Origin: an uncultured Cellvibrio sp.
GTDB taxonomy: Bacteria > Pseudomonadota > Gammaproteobacteria > Pseudomonadales > Cellvibrionaceae
NCBI GenBank assembly: GCA_946482345.1
Contig: CAMLRJ010000090.1
Span: 1-9,550, forward strand
Direction of reading: 5' to 3'
DNA: 9,550 bases
Positions 1-6,766 of this stretch are shown piece after piece; within the stretch, counting starts at the first letter, position 1, and every line of letters begins with the position of its first letter. The notes under the pieces were generated by a model. That model was not told where the DNA came from, ran no database searches, and saw only the letters and a list, made by a program, of their open reading frames with translations. The translations under genes and the position numbers were made by a program.

Positions 1-486
1 GGGGTGAGTCATGGCATCGGGTTCTTTACAGAGTTCCAGCAAAGTACGTGCTACGCGACCCGTAACATCCAGAAATGCGAGGTCACCAACCTTGCGAGTA
101 GTTGCGCGTAAACGACGGGCCATTTGGCTGCCGAGCGCAAACAAAAACTCTGGGTGACTTTCTGATAATTCCTGAAATTTGGCATAGCTGATTTCAGCCA
201 CTTCACATTCAGATTTTGCTCTGACCCAAGCACTGCGTGAGTCGCTGTGATCGAACAAACCCATTTCACCGAAAAAGTCACCGTCGTTGAGATAGGCGAC
301 AATCATCTCATGACCGTCATCATCTTCAATCAACACAGTGACCGAACCTTTGACTATGTAATAGAGAGAGTCACTTTTGTCGCCGGCATAAATAATCGTA
401 CTTTTGGCCGGATAACGACGACGATGGCAATGGATGAGAAATTCGTCCACGTTTTTAATATGAGGTGTCAGTGAGACAGCAACCAA
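1..486 (-). CDS. vfr: cAMP receptor protein Crp/Vfr, N-terminal 162 residues (3' end outside window)
   Basis: Global cAMP-responsive transcription regulator of the CRP/FNR family, acting as a cytoplasmic DNA-binding dimer. The reading frame gives 162 residues with the cyclic-nucleotide-binding beta-roll. The visible pocket is FFGEMGLF at 71-78 (E74), R84-S85, and T129/T130 on the dimer helix, corresponding to E72, R82/S83 and T127/S128 of E. coli CRP. The stretch [18 protein letters not shown] (19-36) resembles pseudomonad Vfr more than enterobacterial CRP. The [14 protein letters not shown] hinge is present. About 50 residues carrying the helix-turn-helix lie beyond base 1, so DNA contacts cannot be judged. 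The start is a TTG at 486-484. It is preceded immediately in frame by ATC and a TGA stop, has a CAGGAG Shine-Dalgarno 7 nt upstream, and yields M-V-A-x-x-x-T-P as in Vfr. The gene diverges from the OsmC-like gene. The family identity is very secure; choosing vfr over crp as the name is a matter of similarity. Confidence 0.96.
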   Translation of the reverse strand, partial: MVAVSLTPHIKNVDEFLIHCHRRRYPAKSTIIYAGDKSDSLYYIVKGSVTVLIEDDDGHEMIVAYLNDGDFFGEMGLFDHSDSRSAWVRAKSECEVAEISYAKFQELSESHPEFLFALGSQMARRLRATTRKVGDLAFLDVTGRVARTLLELCKEPDAMTHP

Positions 487-493
487 GATTCAA

Positions 494-499
494 CTCCTG
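494..499 (-). promoter_or_regulatory. Shine-Dalgarno site of vfr, supporting the TTG start
   Basis: On the minus strand this reads CAGGAG, 7 nt before the TTG at 486-484. It decides the start: the frame is closed by TGA just upstream (492-490) and no ATG or GTG lies near the expected N terminus, so TTG is the only sensible initiation codon. Confidence 0.85.
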
Positions 500-523
500 C
501 TGTTTTTATTTAGTAATCAACTG

Positions 524-553
524 ATTGTAATGTTGTTGATCGTGACAACGCAA
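524..553 (-). promoter_or_regulatory. possible sigma70 promoter for vfr
   Basis: On the minus strand, TTGCGT (553-548) and TACAAT (529-524) are separated by 18 nt, placing a start site near 517 and a leader of about 30 nt before the TTG codon. The -10 box differs from TATAAT at one base, but the -35 matches only TTG. The divergent 261-bp region shows no convincing TGTGA-N6-TCACA Vfr/CRP operator, so autoregulation is not visible here. Prediction by eye only. Confidence 0.3.
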
Positions 554-738
554 CCAAGATTGTAAAAGTAATCGACGCAATGCGCTACAAATTTGTGACG
601 CAGTTATATTCTGTGTTTAGTGGCTTGTCCACAAGTAATCATAAAATCTTATCAAAAATGTTAACTTGGGTGACATTTCTGCTTTATTCAGTGGCTATGT
701 TACCCTGCAGAGCAAATTAATTTGTGAAATTTTCCGAT

Positions 739-742
739 GAGG
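739..742 (+). promoter_or_regulatory. Shine-Dalgarno site choosing the start of the OsmC-like gene
   Basis: GAGG lies 5 nt before the ATG at 748. The frame is also open to a GTG at 724, but that codon lacks a good ribosome site and would add eight residues that OsmC/YhfA relatives do not have, so 748 is preferred. Confidence 0.7.
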
Positions 743-747
743 TTTTT

Positions 748-1167
748 ATGCAAGCAGTTGTGAAATGGGTTGATGGCGCACAATTTTTGGCTGAGTCCGG
801 CAGCGGGCATGCAGTGTTGATGGATGGCCCTCCTGATCATGGTGGTCGAAATACCGGCCCACGCCCTATGGAAATGTTGTTGTTGGGTTTGGGTGGTTGT
901 TCAGCATTTGATGTTGTGAGCATTTTGCAAAAATCGCGTCAACAAGTGACAGATTGTCGTTGTGAATTGGAAGCTGAGCGCGCAGAAGGGGTGCCATCAC
1001 CTTTCACCAAAATTCATCTTAAATTTATTGTCACTGGAAAAGAGTTGAAAGATGCGCAAGTAAAAAGGGCAGTGGAACTGTCAGCCACAAAATATTGTTC
1101 TGCATCCATCATGCTGGAAGCGGGTGGCGTTCACATTACCCATTCTTACGAAGTTAAAGAGGCTTAG
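748..1167 (+). CDS. OsmC/YhfA-family redox protein
   Basis: A 139-residue OsmC-fold protein of the YhfA subgroup, related to the organic-hydroperoxide peroxidases OsmC and Ohr. Relatives form intertwined cytoplasmic dimers and use two cysteines. Here they appear as C51 in the LGLGGCSAFDVVSIL helix and C117 in KYCSASIML, so thiol peroxidase-type chemistry is possible. The physiological substrate of the YhfA branch is not established. The MDGPPDHGGRNTGPRPMEMLL stretch (25-45) is typical of the pseudomonad protein encoded next to vfr. Start chosen at 748 because of the GAGG at 739-742; an upstream GTG at 724 is less likely. The gene diverges from vfr, and its stop lies 17 bp from the 3' end of the convergent coq7 with no clear terminator between. 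Length is full for the family. The family is secure, the function only inferred. Confidence 0.9.
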   Translation: MQAVVKWVDGAQFLAESGSGHAVLMDGPPDHGGRNTGPRPMEMLLLGLGGCSAFDVVSILQKSRQQVTDCRCELEAERAEGVPSPFTKIHLKFIVTGKELKDAQVKRAVELSATKYCSASIMLEAGGVHITHSYEVKEA

Positions 1168-1184
1168 GCATTAATAAACAGACA

Positions 1185-1832
1185 TTAAATATGAAAACTG
1201 GTTTTGGTCATCAGATTTGAAACCAGTGTCATCATATTTTTAACGGGCGTTGGAAATTTTTTCCCGCCCGCATCCAATGCCATTTGTGCGTGTTTTGCTT
1301 CGTCTGCCAGCATTTGTGTTACCACTGCACGGCTTTGCTGATCTTCTTTCGGTAATTCTTCCAAATGTTTTTGCAGATGTTTGCAAACCTGATCTTCAGT
1401 TGCAGCGACAAATCCCAAACTGATTTTGTCACTGACAAGTCCTGCACTTGCACCAATCGTAAATGACATGGCGTACCAAATTGGATTTAACACACTGGGA
1501 TGACTGTCAAGTTGATCCAATCTTTGCTGGCACCAAACCAGGTGATCAATTTCTTCATTGGCAGCACGCTCCATGTCTTGCCTGATTTCAGGCAGTTTTG
1601 CAGTTAATGCTTGCCCCTGATAAAGCGCTTGTGCACACACTTCTCCTGTGTGATTGACTCGCATTAAACCTGCGGCAAGTTTGCGTTCTGATGCTGTCAA
1701 TTCACCGGAGCTAATCCCCGTTGCAGGACTGGGTCGTTCACTTGTCAAATCACTGCCGCTGGCCAGCGTTTTCAGTGATTGATCTACATGAATAATCAAT
1801 TTGTCTAAAAATGATAATCGGTTATTACGCAT
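1185..1832 (-). CDS. coq7: 3-demethoxyubiquinol 3-hydroxylase Coq7 (UbiF-equivalent)
   Basis: Di-iron monooxygenase that hydroxylates demethoxyubiquinol in the late, O2-dependent part of ubiquinone biosynthesis; it associates with the inner-membrane face. In many proteobacteria it replaces the flavoprotein UbiF. The 215-residue length is normal. All carboxylate and histidine ligands of the four-helix ferritin-like fold are visible: E64 in [11 protein letters not shown]94-x-x-H97 in NEEIDH, E146 in AATEDQV, and E178-x-x-H181 in ADEAKH. The hydrophobic membrane-binding stretch [15 protein letters not shown] lies at 118-132. The ATG at 1832 has AGGA 8 nt upstream. The gene converges with the OsmC-like gene and diverges from the GH3 gene. 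A palindrome about 100 bp upstream carries a TATAAT on this strand. In pseudomonads speD separates the OsmC-like gene from coq7; it is absent here. Identification is secure. Confidence 0.96.
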   Translation of the reverse strand: MRNNRLSFLDKLIIHVDQSLKTLASGSDLTSERPSPATGISSGELTASERKLAAGLMRVNHTGEVCAQALYQGQALTAKLPEIRQDMERAANEEIDHLVWCQQRLDQLDSHPSVLNPIWYAMSFTIGASAGLVSDKISLGFVAATEDQVCKHLQKHLEELPKEDQQSRAVVTQMLADEAKHAQMALDAGGKKFPTPVKNMMTLVSNLMTKTSFHI

Positions 1833-1919
1833 CTACAGGTTCCTGAATTTAGCGGGTGCTATTGAATTGCGGTATTAAAGCAAAGTCTGACTGGATTCTC
1901 CATCTTTGCAGTTTTTGTC

Positions 1920-1948
1920 TTGTGCAGGCAGTATCCGGATTATATAGT
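1920..1948 (+). promoter_or_regulatory. possible promoter of the GH3 gene
   Basis: TTGTGC (1920-1925) and TATAGT (1943-1948) are 17 bp apart, predicting initiation near 1955 and a leader of roughly 45 nt before the ATG at 2001. The -10 matches five of six consensus bases; the -35 matches only TTG, as expected of an activated or weak promoter. It overlaps the palindrome at 1933-1954. Confidence 0.35.
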
Positions 1949-1954
1949 CCGGAT
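1933..1954. promoter_or_regulatory. palindrome between divergent coq7 and GH3 genes; candidate operator
   Basis: ATCCGGA (1933-1939) and TCCGGAT (1948-1954) form a perfect 7-bp inverted repeat around an 8-bp AT-rich core. The core and arm edges supply a -10-like TATAGT on the plus strand (1943-1948) and an exact TATAAT on the minus strand (1944-1939). A dimeric regulator bound here would cover the -10 region of both divergent genes. The sequence could also form an RNA hairpin with a 4-nt loop in a GH3 transcript that starts further upstream. The regulator is unknown. The symmetry is directly visible; the operator role is inference. Confidence 0.4.
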
Positions 1955-2000
1955 CGAATGAAAAATAATAATGTTTTATCAGCCAACCGGAATAATAAAA

Positions 2001-4664
2001 ATGACCTATCTATCGCAACGACTCTCTTCTATTGGATTCATGCTGCTCGCATTGATCAGTGCAAATCTGTTTGCAAAAGACAAGCCTGTTTATCAGGATA
2101 CCCAAAAAAGTTTTGAGATGCGTGCCGCGGATCTGGTATTGCGTATGACACTGGAAGAAAAAGTATCGCAAATGCAAAACGATGCACCGGCGATTCCGCG
2201 ATTGGGTGTTCCAAAATATGAATGGTGGAACGAAGCCTTGCATGGTGTGGCGCGTGCAGGTTCGGCTACTGTGTTTCCGCAAGCGATTGGACTGGCAGCC
2301 AGTTTTGATTCGGACATGATGTTTAATGTGGCCACAGTAATCAGTGATGAAGGGCGTGCGAAATATCATGAGTTTTCCCGTCGCAACCAACGCAATCGTT
2401 ACCAGGGATTAACTTTCTGGTCGCCCAACATCAATATTTTTCGCGATCCACGTTGGGGACGAGGTCAGGAGACTTACGGTGAAGATCCTTATCTAACCAG
2501 TCAAATGGGTGTCGCTTTTGTGAAGGGGTTGCAAGGGAGTCATCCGAAATATCGTAAAACAGATGCCACTGCAAAACATTTTGCGGTACACAGTGGTCCC
2601 GAATTCAATCGACATGAATTTGATGCGCGACCAACAGAACGCGATTTATATGAAACCTATTTGCCCGCGTTTCGCGCATTGGTACAAGACGCAAACGTTG
2701 CTGCGGTGATGGGCGCTTACAATCGTGTTAATGGTGAATCTGCATCAGCCAGCCAGCGATTGTTGTTGGATATTTTGCGAAAAGAGTGGGGATTTAAAGG
2801 TTATGTGGTTTCCGATTGTGATTCCATAGAAGATATTTTTCTGCATCACAAAATTGTTAAAACTGCAGAAGAAGCGGCGGCACTGGGTGTCAAAAAAGGA
2901 TTGGAACTCAATTGCGGCAAAACCTATTCCGCTTTAATCAATGCCGTTAAACAGGGGCTAATTACTGAAGCAGAAATTGATGATGCTTTGCGTCGTTTAT
3001 TTTACACCCGCTTTCGTTTGGGGATGTTTGATCCTGATTCAGCTGTGCCCTTTGCGAAAATTCCCTATTCAGTAAACCAATCCAAAGTTCATGATGATCT
3101 TGCACGTCAGGCTGCACAGAAATCGCTGGTCTTGTTAAAAAATAAAAAATTATTACCGCTGAAAAAAGATTTGAAATATATCGCCGTGATTGGCCCGACA
3201 GCGGATGAGGTCATGTCTTTGTTGGGGAATTATTATGGAACACCGGAACAACCTGTGACGATTTTAAATGGGATTCGTCAAGCGGTTTCATCTGATACCC
3301 AAGTTTATTATGCGCGAGGCACAGAGTTGGTTGAAGGGCGCGAAGACCCTCGTGCTGCTCCTGTTATAGATTCAAGATTTTTGCGGCCATCAATTGATTC
3401 CAATGAACAAGGATTAAAAGGTGAATATTTTCGCGGAGTGGATTTTTCCGGTAAACCACTGCTAACGCGAGTCGATTCCAGAATTGATTTTCGTTGGGAT
3501 AGAGGTGCGCCGACAGATGCGCTGGTGGCGCGCGGAGAATTAAAAAAAGATCAGGCACTACCTAATGATGCTTACAGTGTACGTTGGACAGGCAAATTGA
3601 TTGCTCCTCTTTCGGGTGAATATGAATTTAATGTCAGCGCCAATGATGGTGTACGTTTATGGATTGATAATAAAAATCTGTTGGATGCATGGGGGTTAGC
3701 TGAAAGATTGCGCAGTCAGTCAGTGAAACAGCATTTGGATGCTGGAAAAATTTACGATATCAAGCTTGAATATTTTGAAGATATTCGCGATGCAGAAGTC
3801 AGGCTTGCGTGGAGATTACCTGGAGCAAAATCAGCTCATGAAGAAGCCATGGATGCAGCGAAAAAATCTGAAGTGATTATTTATGTTGGCGGCTTAACCG
3901 GTGATGTTGAAGGGGAAGAAATGAAAGTCAACTATCCTGGTTTTATGGGCGGTGATAGAACGGATCTGGTGTTGCCAAAACCACAGCAAAAATTATTGGA
4001 GGATTTGGTTGCAACCGGCAAGCCTGTAGTATTGGTATTAACGGGTGGTTCGTCGCTGGCTGTGGATTGGGCGGATAAAAATGTCCCGGCGATTTTAATG
4101 GCGTGGTATCCAGGGCAGCGCGGTGGTAATGCAGTTGCCGATGTATTGTTTGGTGATGTCAGCCCATCTGGTCGATTACCGATTACTTTCTACAAAGCGA
4201 ATGCTGAGCTGCCTGATTTTCAGGATTATTCCATGCAAGGCCGCACTTATCGCTATTACAGAGAAAAACCGCTTTATCCTTTCGGGCACGGGCTGTCCTA
4301 CAGTCGGTTTGATTATGAAAATATAGAGTTGGATAAAGAACGTCTGCAACAACAGGATTCACTTGCGATCAGCTTTGATTTGAAAAATGTGGGGCATGTG
4401 ACGGCCAATGAAGTGGTTCAGGTTTATGTACGCTCTTTAAACAGACAACCTTTGGATGCGATTAAAAATCTGCGTGCATTTAAATCAATCGAGTTGAAAC
4501 CGGGTGAAAGTCAATCGCTGAATTTTGGTTTGCTGGTGAATCGCGATTTCACTTACTATGACGAAGAGCAAAAATCCTATCGGGTCAGGCCGGGTGATTA
4601 TGAAATTCAAGTGGGCGCGTCGAGTAACGATATTCGCCTGAAAAAGAAAATTAAGATTGAATAA
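2001..4664 (+). CDS. exported GH3 glycosidase with PA14 insert, probable beta-xylosidase
   Basis: Glycoside hydrolase family 3 enzyme expected to release xylose or glucose from the non-reducing end of beta-linked oligosaccharides. The 887-residue product starts at the second ATG, which is preceded by GGAA at 8 nt and gives a clean Sec signal peptide (1-25, ending ANLFA; no lipobox cysteine), so it is periplasmic or secreted. The first ATG (1971) would add ten residues. Domains: TIM barrel about 40-340 with GQETYGEDP (155-163), substrate-contacting KH (192-193) and nucleophile D272 in VVSDCDSI; alpha/beta sandwich from about 378, interrupted by a PA14 domain (about 470-607), resuming with VEGEEM, where E637 is the likely acid/base, and PGFMGGDRTD; fibronectin-III-like C-terminal domain about 770-865. 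The SDCDS and YEWWNEALHG motifs resemble plant-type beta-xylosidases/arabinofuranosidases, so I favour xylosidase. It is not NagZ: the size, export and motifs differ. Substrate remains to be shown. Confidence 0.93.
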   Translation: MTYLSQRLSSIGFMLLALISANLFAKDKPVYQDTQKSFEMRAADLVLRMTLEEKVSQMQNDAPAIPRLGVPKYEWWNEALHGVARAGSATVFPQAIGLAASFDSDMMFNVATVISDEGRAKYHEFSRRNQRNRYQGLTFWSPNINIFRDPRWGRGQETYGEDPYLTSQMGVAFVKGLQGSHPKYRKTDATAKHFAVHSGPEFNRHEFDARPTERDLYETYLPAFRALVQDANVAAVMGAYNRVNGESASASQRLLLDILRKEWGFKGYVVSDCDSIEDIFLHHKIVKTAEEAAALGVKKGLELNCGKTYSALINAVKQGLITEAEIDDALRRLFYTRFRLGMFDPDSAVPFAKIPYSVNQSKVHDDLARQAAQKSLVLLKNKKLLPLKKDLKYIAVIGPTADEVMSLLGNYYGTPEQPVTILNGIRQAVSSDTQVYYARGTELVEGREDPRAAPVIDSRFLRPSIDSNEQGLKGEYFRGVDFSGKPLLTRVDSRIDFRWDRGAPTDALVARGELKKDQALPNDAYSVRWTGKLIAPLSGEYEFNVSANDGVRLWIDNKNLLDAWGLAERLRSQSVKQHLDAGKIYDIKLEYFEDIRDAEVRLAWRLPGAKSAHEEAMDAAKKSEVIIYVGGLTGDVEGEEMKVNYPGFMGGDRTDLVLPKPQQKLLEDLVATGKPVVLVLTGGSSLAVDWADKNVPAILMAWYPGQRGGNAVADVLFGDVSPSGRLPITFYKANAELPDFQDYSMQGRTYRYYREKPLYPFGHGLSYSRFDYENIELDKERLQQQDSLAISFDLKNVGHVTANEVVQVYVRSLNRQPLDAIKNLRAFKSIELKPGESQSLNFGLLVNRDFTYYDEEQKSYRVRPGDYEIQVGASSNDIRLKKKIKIE

Positions 4665-4670
4665 AAACAT

Positions 4671-4684
4671 CCTCTTCCAAGAGG
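4671..4684. other. short hairpin in the GH3-ATPase gap
   Basis: CCTCTT and AAGAGG form a small inverted repeat 6 bp after the GH3 stop. On the plus strand it is followed by an A/T mixture without a T run, so it is a poor terminator for GH3. Read on the minus strand, a T run follows after three bases, but no minus-strand gene ends here. GH3 transcripts may therefore run into the ATPase gene. Confidence 0.3.
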
Positions 4685-4712
4685 TAAATAAATTCAGGAA
4701 AAATAAATAAAT

Positions 4713-6209
4713 ATGCAAGACGTTAACGAAATTAAATATCTTCTGGATACGCGTATTCCATTGCTGGTGATTGAAACTTACGAAGAAAAAAAAGCGTTGG
4801 AGGTTTTGCATAAAGTAGCGGATCAGAAGGGCAAAGATTTGTATCGTTGGTCAATTACCGATGGTTTGACCCGGGCCAGTCGGGGGTTGCAACTCATGCC
4901 AAAAGAAACGGGTATGGCTGAGCCCGAAGCCGTATTGCCGGAAAATATGTTGCGACAAATTAAACAGATGCAAAAACCGGCGATTTTTGCTCTATGTGAT
5001 TTTCATTCTTTTCTGGTCGATCAACCACGTGTTGTGCGTTTGTTAAAAGATATTGCTCTGAATCATTTTGCGGTTCCACACACATTGGTTCTGTTAAGTT
5101 ATCAACTGGACTTGCCTGCCGAGTTGTCGCGTTACAGTGCGACTTATAGCCTGGCATTGCCGGATGATGATTTGATTATGGAAATCGTGCGCGAAGAAGC
5201 CAAGGAGTGGTCAGACAGGCATCAAGGTATTCGTGTTAAAACGGACAACATCACACTGAAAAAATTGGTGAATAATTTGCAGGGATTGTGTGTGAGTGAT
5301 ATTCGTCGTTTGGTGCGCCATGCGATTTGGGATGATGGATCGCTGACTGAAGCAGATTTGCCCAAAATTAATAAAATCAAATTTGCGCTGCTGGATATGG
5401 AGGGCATGATTCACTTTGAACAACAAACCGAAAGTTTTGCTGATATTGGTGGTTTACATAATCTAAAACGTTGGTTGGCTACTCGTCAGGGAGCGTTCAG
5501 TGTTGAAGAATCAACAATCGACCGGCCCAGGGGTATTTTATTATTGGGTGTTCAGGGTGGCGGAAAAAGTCTTGCTGCAAAAGCGGTTGCAGGCTTATGG
5601 GGATTGCCTTTAATGCGCATGGATGTAGGTGCACTCTACAATAAATTTCACGGTGAAACGGAGCGCAATTTACGCGAAGCCTTAAAGCTGGCTGATGCAA
5701 TGTCGCCCTGTGTGTTATGGTTGGATGAAATCGAAAAGGGTATGGCACAAGATGGTCATGACAATGGTGTGTCGCAACGTTTGCTGGGTACATTATTAAC
5801 CTGGATGGCGGAACGTAAAACGCGAGTATTTATTGTGGCGACCAGTAATGACATTACACGTTTGCCACCGGAATTGATTCGCAAAGGTCGATTGGATGAA
5901 ATCTTTTTTGTCGATTTACCTGATGCCGTTGTTCGTGAAGATATTTTTTCGATTCATTTGCGTAAACGAAATTGTGCGGTTGAACAATTTAATTTGACGG
6001 AATTGGCAATTGCCAGCGATGGTTTTTCCGGGTCGGAAATTGAACAGGCAATTGTCAGTGCACTCTATGCAGCCAGTGCTGCTGAAAAATCTCTGGATAT
6101 GTCTATGTTGATGACAGAATTAGCCAATACCAGTCCCTTGTCTGTTGTGATGGCAGAACAGATCGCTCGTTTGCGCCTCTGGGCTGCAGACAGAACGGTG
6201 CCCGCCTGA
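4713..6209 (+). CDS. Ycf46-like AAA+ ATPase, first gene of the ampDE cluster
   Basis: A 498-residue cytoplasmic AAA+ ATPase resembling the Ycf46 family of chloroplasts, cyanobacteria and some proteobacteria, whose role is poorly defined. The N-terminal half (1-240) has the family's opening (DTRIPLLVIETYEEKKAL, 12-29) and resembles a degenerate ATPase domain without a Walker A motif. The C-terminal AAA module is intact: Walker A GVQGGGKS (279-286), KFHGETERN in the pore-loop position (311-319), Walker B VLWLDE (334-339), sensor-1 ATSND (N379), arginines R390/R393 in RKGRLDE, and the sensor-2 region GFSGSEIEQ (438-446). ATP hydrolysis is therefore likely; the substrate is unknown. The ATG at 4713 has only AGGA 13 nt upstream. 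Its TGA overlaps the ampD ATG (TGATG), implying translational coupling and a possible link with cell-wall recycling. The gap to GH3 is 48 bp. The family is fairly sure, the function open. Confidence 0.88.
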   Translation: MQDVNEIKYLLDTRIPLLVIETYEEKKALEVLHKVADQKGKDLYRWSITDGLTRASRGLQLMPKETGMAEPEAVLPENMLRQIKQMQKPAIFALCDFHSFLVDQPRVVRLLKDIALNHFAVPHTLVLLSYQLDLPAELSRYSATYSLALPDDDLIMEIVREEAKEWSDRHQGIRVKTDNITLKKLVNNLQGLCVSDIRRLVRHAIWDDGSLTEADLPKINKIKFALLDMEGMIHFEQQTESFADIGGLHNLKRWLATRQGAFSVEESTIDRPRGILLLGVQGGGKSLAAKAVAGLWGLPLMRMDVGALYNKFHGETERNLREALKLADAMSPCVLWLDEIEKGMAQDGHDNGVSQRLLGTLLTWMAERKTRVFIVATSNDITRLPPELIRKGRLDEIFFVDLPDAVVREDIFSIHLRKRNCAVEQFNLTELAIASDGFSGSEIEQAIVSALYAASAAEKSLDMSMLMTELANTSPLSVVMAEQIARLRLWAADRTVPA

Positions 6210-6766
6210 TGAAAATTATTGATGGATGGTTGAATGAGGCGATTATTTGCGAATCGCCCAATTTTAATCAGCGTCCTGATGCAACAGAAATCAGTTTACT
6301 GGTGATTCATAACATCAGCTTGCCGCCGGGAAAATTCGGTGGTGGATTTATTGAAGATTTTTTTCAGAACCGATTGGACCCAGCCTGGGATACTTATTTT
6401 GAAACTATTGCAGATGTGAGGGTTTCTTCGCATTTATTGATTGATCGTTTCGGTGTGATCACCCAATTTGTCAGTTTTGATGACAGGGCGTGGCATGCAG
6501 GCAAATCTGCTTATCAGGGCGTTGAAGATTGCAATAATTTCAGTATTGGTATTGAACTGGAAGGAACCGATGACCAAGCCTATAGCGAATTTCAATATCA
6601 ATCTCTGGCGAAAGTCACTCGCCAGTTGCTAGCAAATTATCCTAAACTATCGCCTGATCGAATTACGGGGCACGATCAGATTGCTCCAGGTCGGAAAACA
6701 GATCCAGGCCAGGCCTTTGATTGGATTTATTATTTTTCCCTGATTAAGGAATCAGATTCACTATGA
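6209..6766 (+). CDS. ampD: 1,6-anhydro-N-acetylmuramyl-L-alanine amidase AmpD
   Basis: Cytoplasmic zinc amidase of the amidase_2 family. It removes the stem peptide from anhydro-muropeptides brought in by AmpG, and so lowers the inducer of AmpR-dependent beta-lactamase expression in species that have that circuit. The 185-residue length matches classical AmpD. Zinc ligands are visible as H34 (LLVIHNISLPPGKFGG), H155 and D165 (ITGHDQIAPGRKTDPG). E116 in SIGIELEG and K163 correspond to the catalytic residues, and RAWHAGKS (93-100) is the conserved substrate-cleft segment. There is no signal peptide, in line with a cytoplasmic enzyme and unlike exported AmpD homologues. The ATG shares one base with the upstream ATPase stop and has no strong ribosome site, so translation is probably coupled. 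Its stop overlaps the ampE start by four bases (ATGA). All key residues are intact. Very confident. Confidence 0.97.
   Translation: MKIIDGWLNEAIICESPNFNQRPDATEISLLVIHNISLPPGKFGGGFIEDFFQNRLDPAWDTYFETIADVRVSSHLLIDRFGVITQFVSFDDRAWHAGKSAYQGVEDCNNFSIGIELEGTDDQAYSEFQYQSLAKVTRQLLANYPKLSPDRITGHDQIAPGRKTDPGQAFDWIYYFSLIKESDSL

Noticed and set aside
51..302. Minus-strand open frame of 83 codons
   Set aside because: It is an out-of-frame shadow of the vfr coding sequence, which continues in another frame with clear CRP motifs.
594..609. Possible CRP/Vfr operator starting TGTGA upstream of vfr
   Set aside because: The second half-site is TATAT instead of TCACA (one of five bases), so there is no real dyad.
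1197..1227. ACTGGTTT...AAACCAGT inverted repeat between the convergent osmC-like and coq7 genes as a terminator
   Set aside because: The loop is 15 nt, no T run follows on either strand, and it lies inside the coq7 coding end.
1856..2116. Plus-strand 86-codon open frame upstream of GH3
   Set aside because: It has no family resemblance or ribosome site and runs out of frame into the GH3 signal peptide; treated as a chance frame.
2001..4664. GH3 protein as NagZ (beta-N-acetylglucosaminidase) because of the neighbouring recycling genes
   Set aside because: NagZ is short and cytoplasmic with a distinct His/Asp loop; this protein is exported, about 890 residues, and has SDCDS/VEGEEM motifs of multi-domain xylosidases.
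4713..6209. AAA+ ATPase as FtsH, Cdc48 or a MoxR-type protein
   Set aside because: There is no zinc protease motif or membrane anchor as in FtsH, only one complete AAA module unlike Cdc48, and the N-terminal opening resembles Ycf46.
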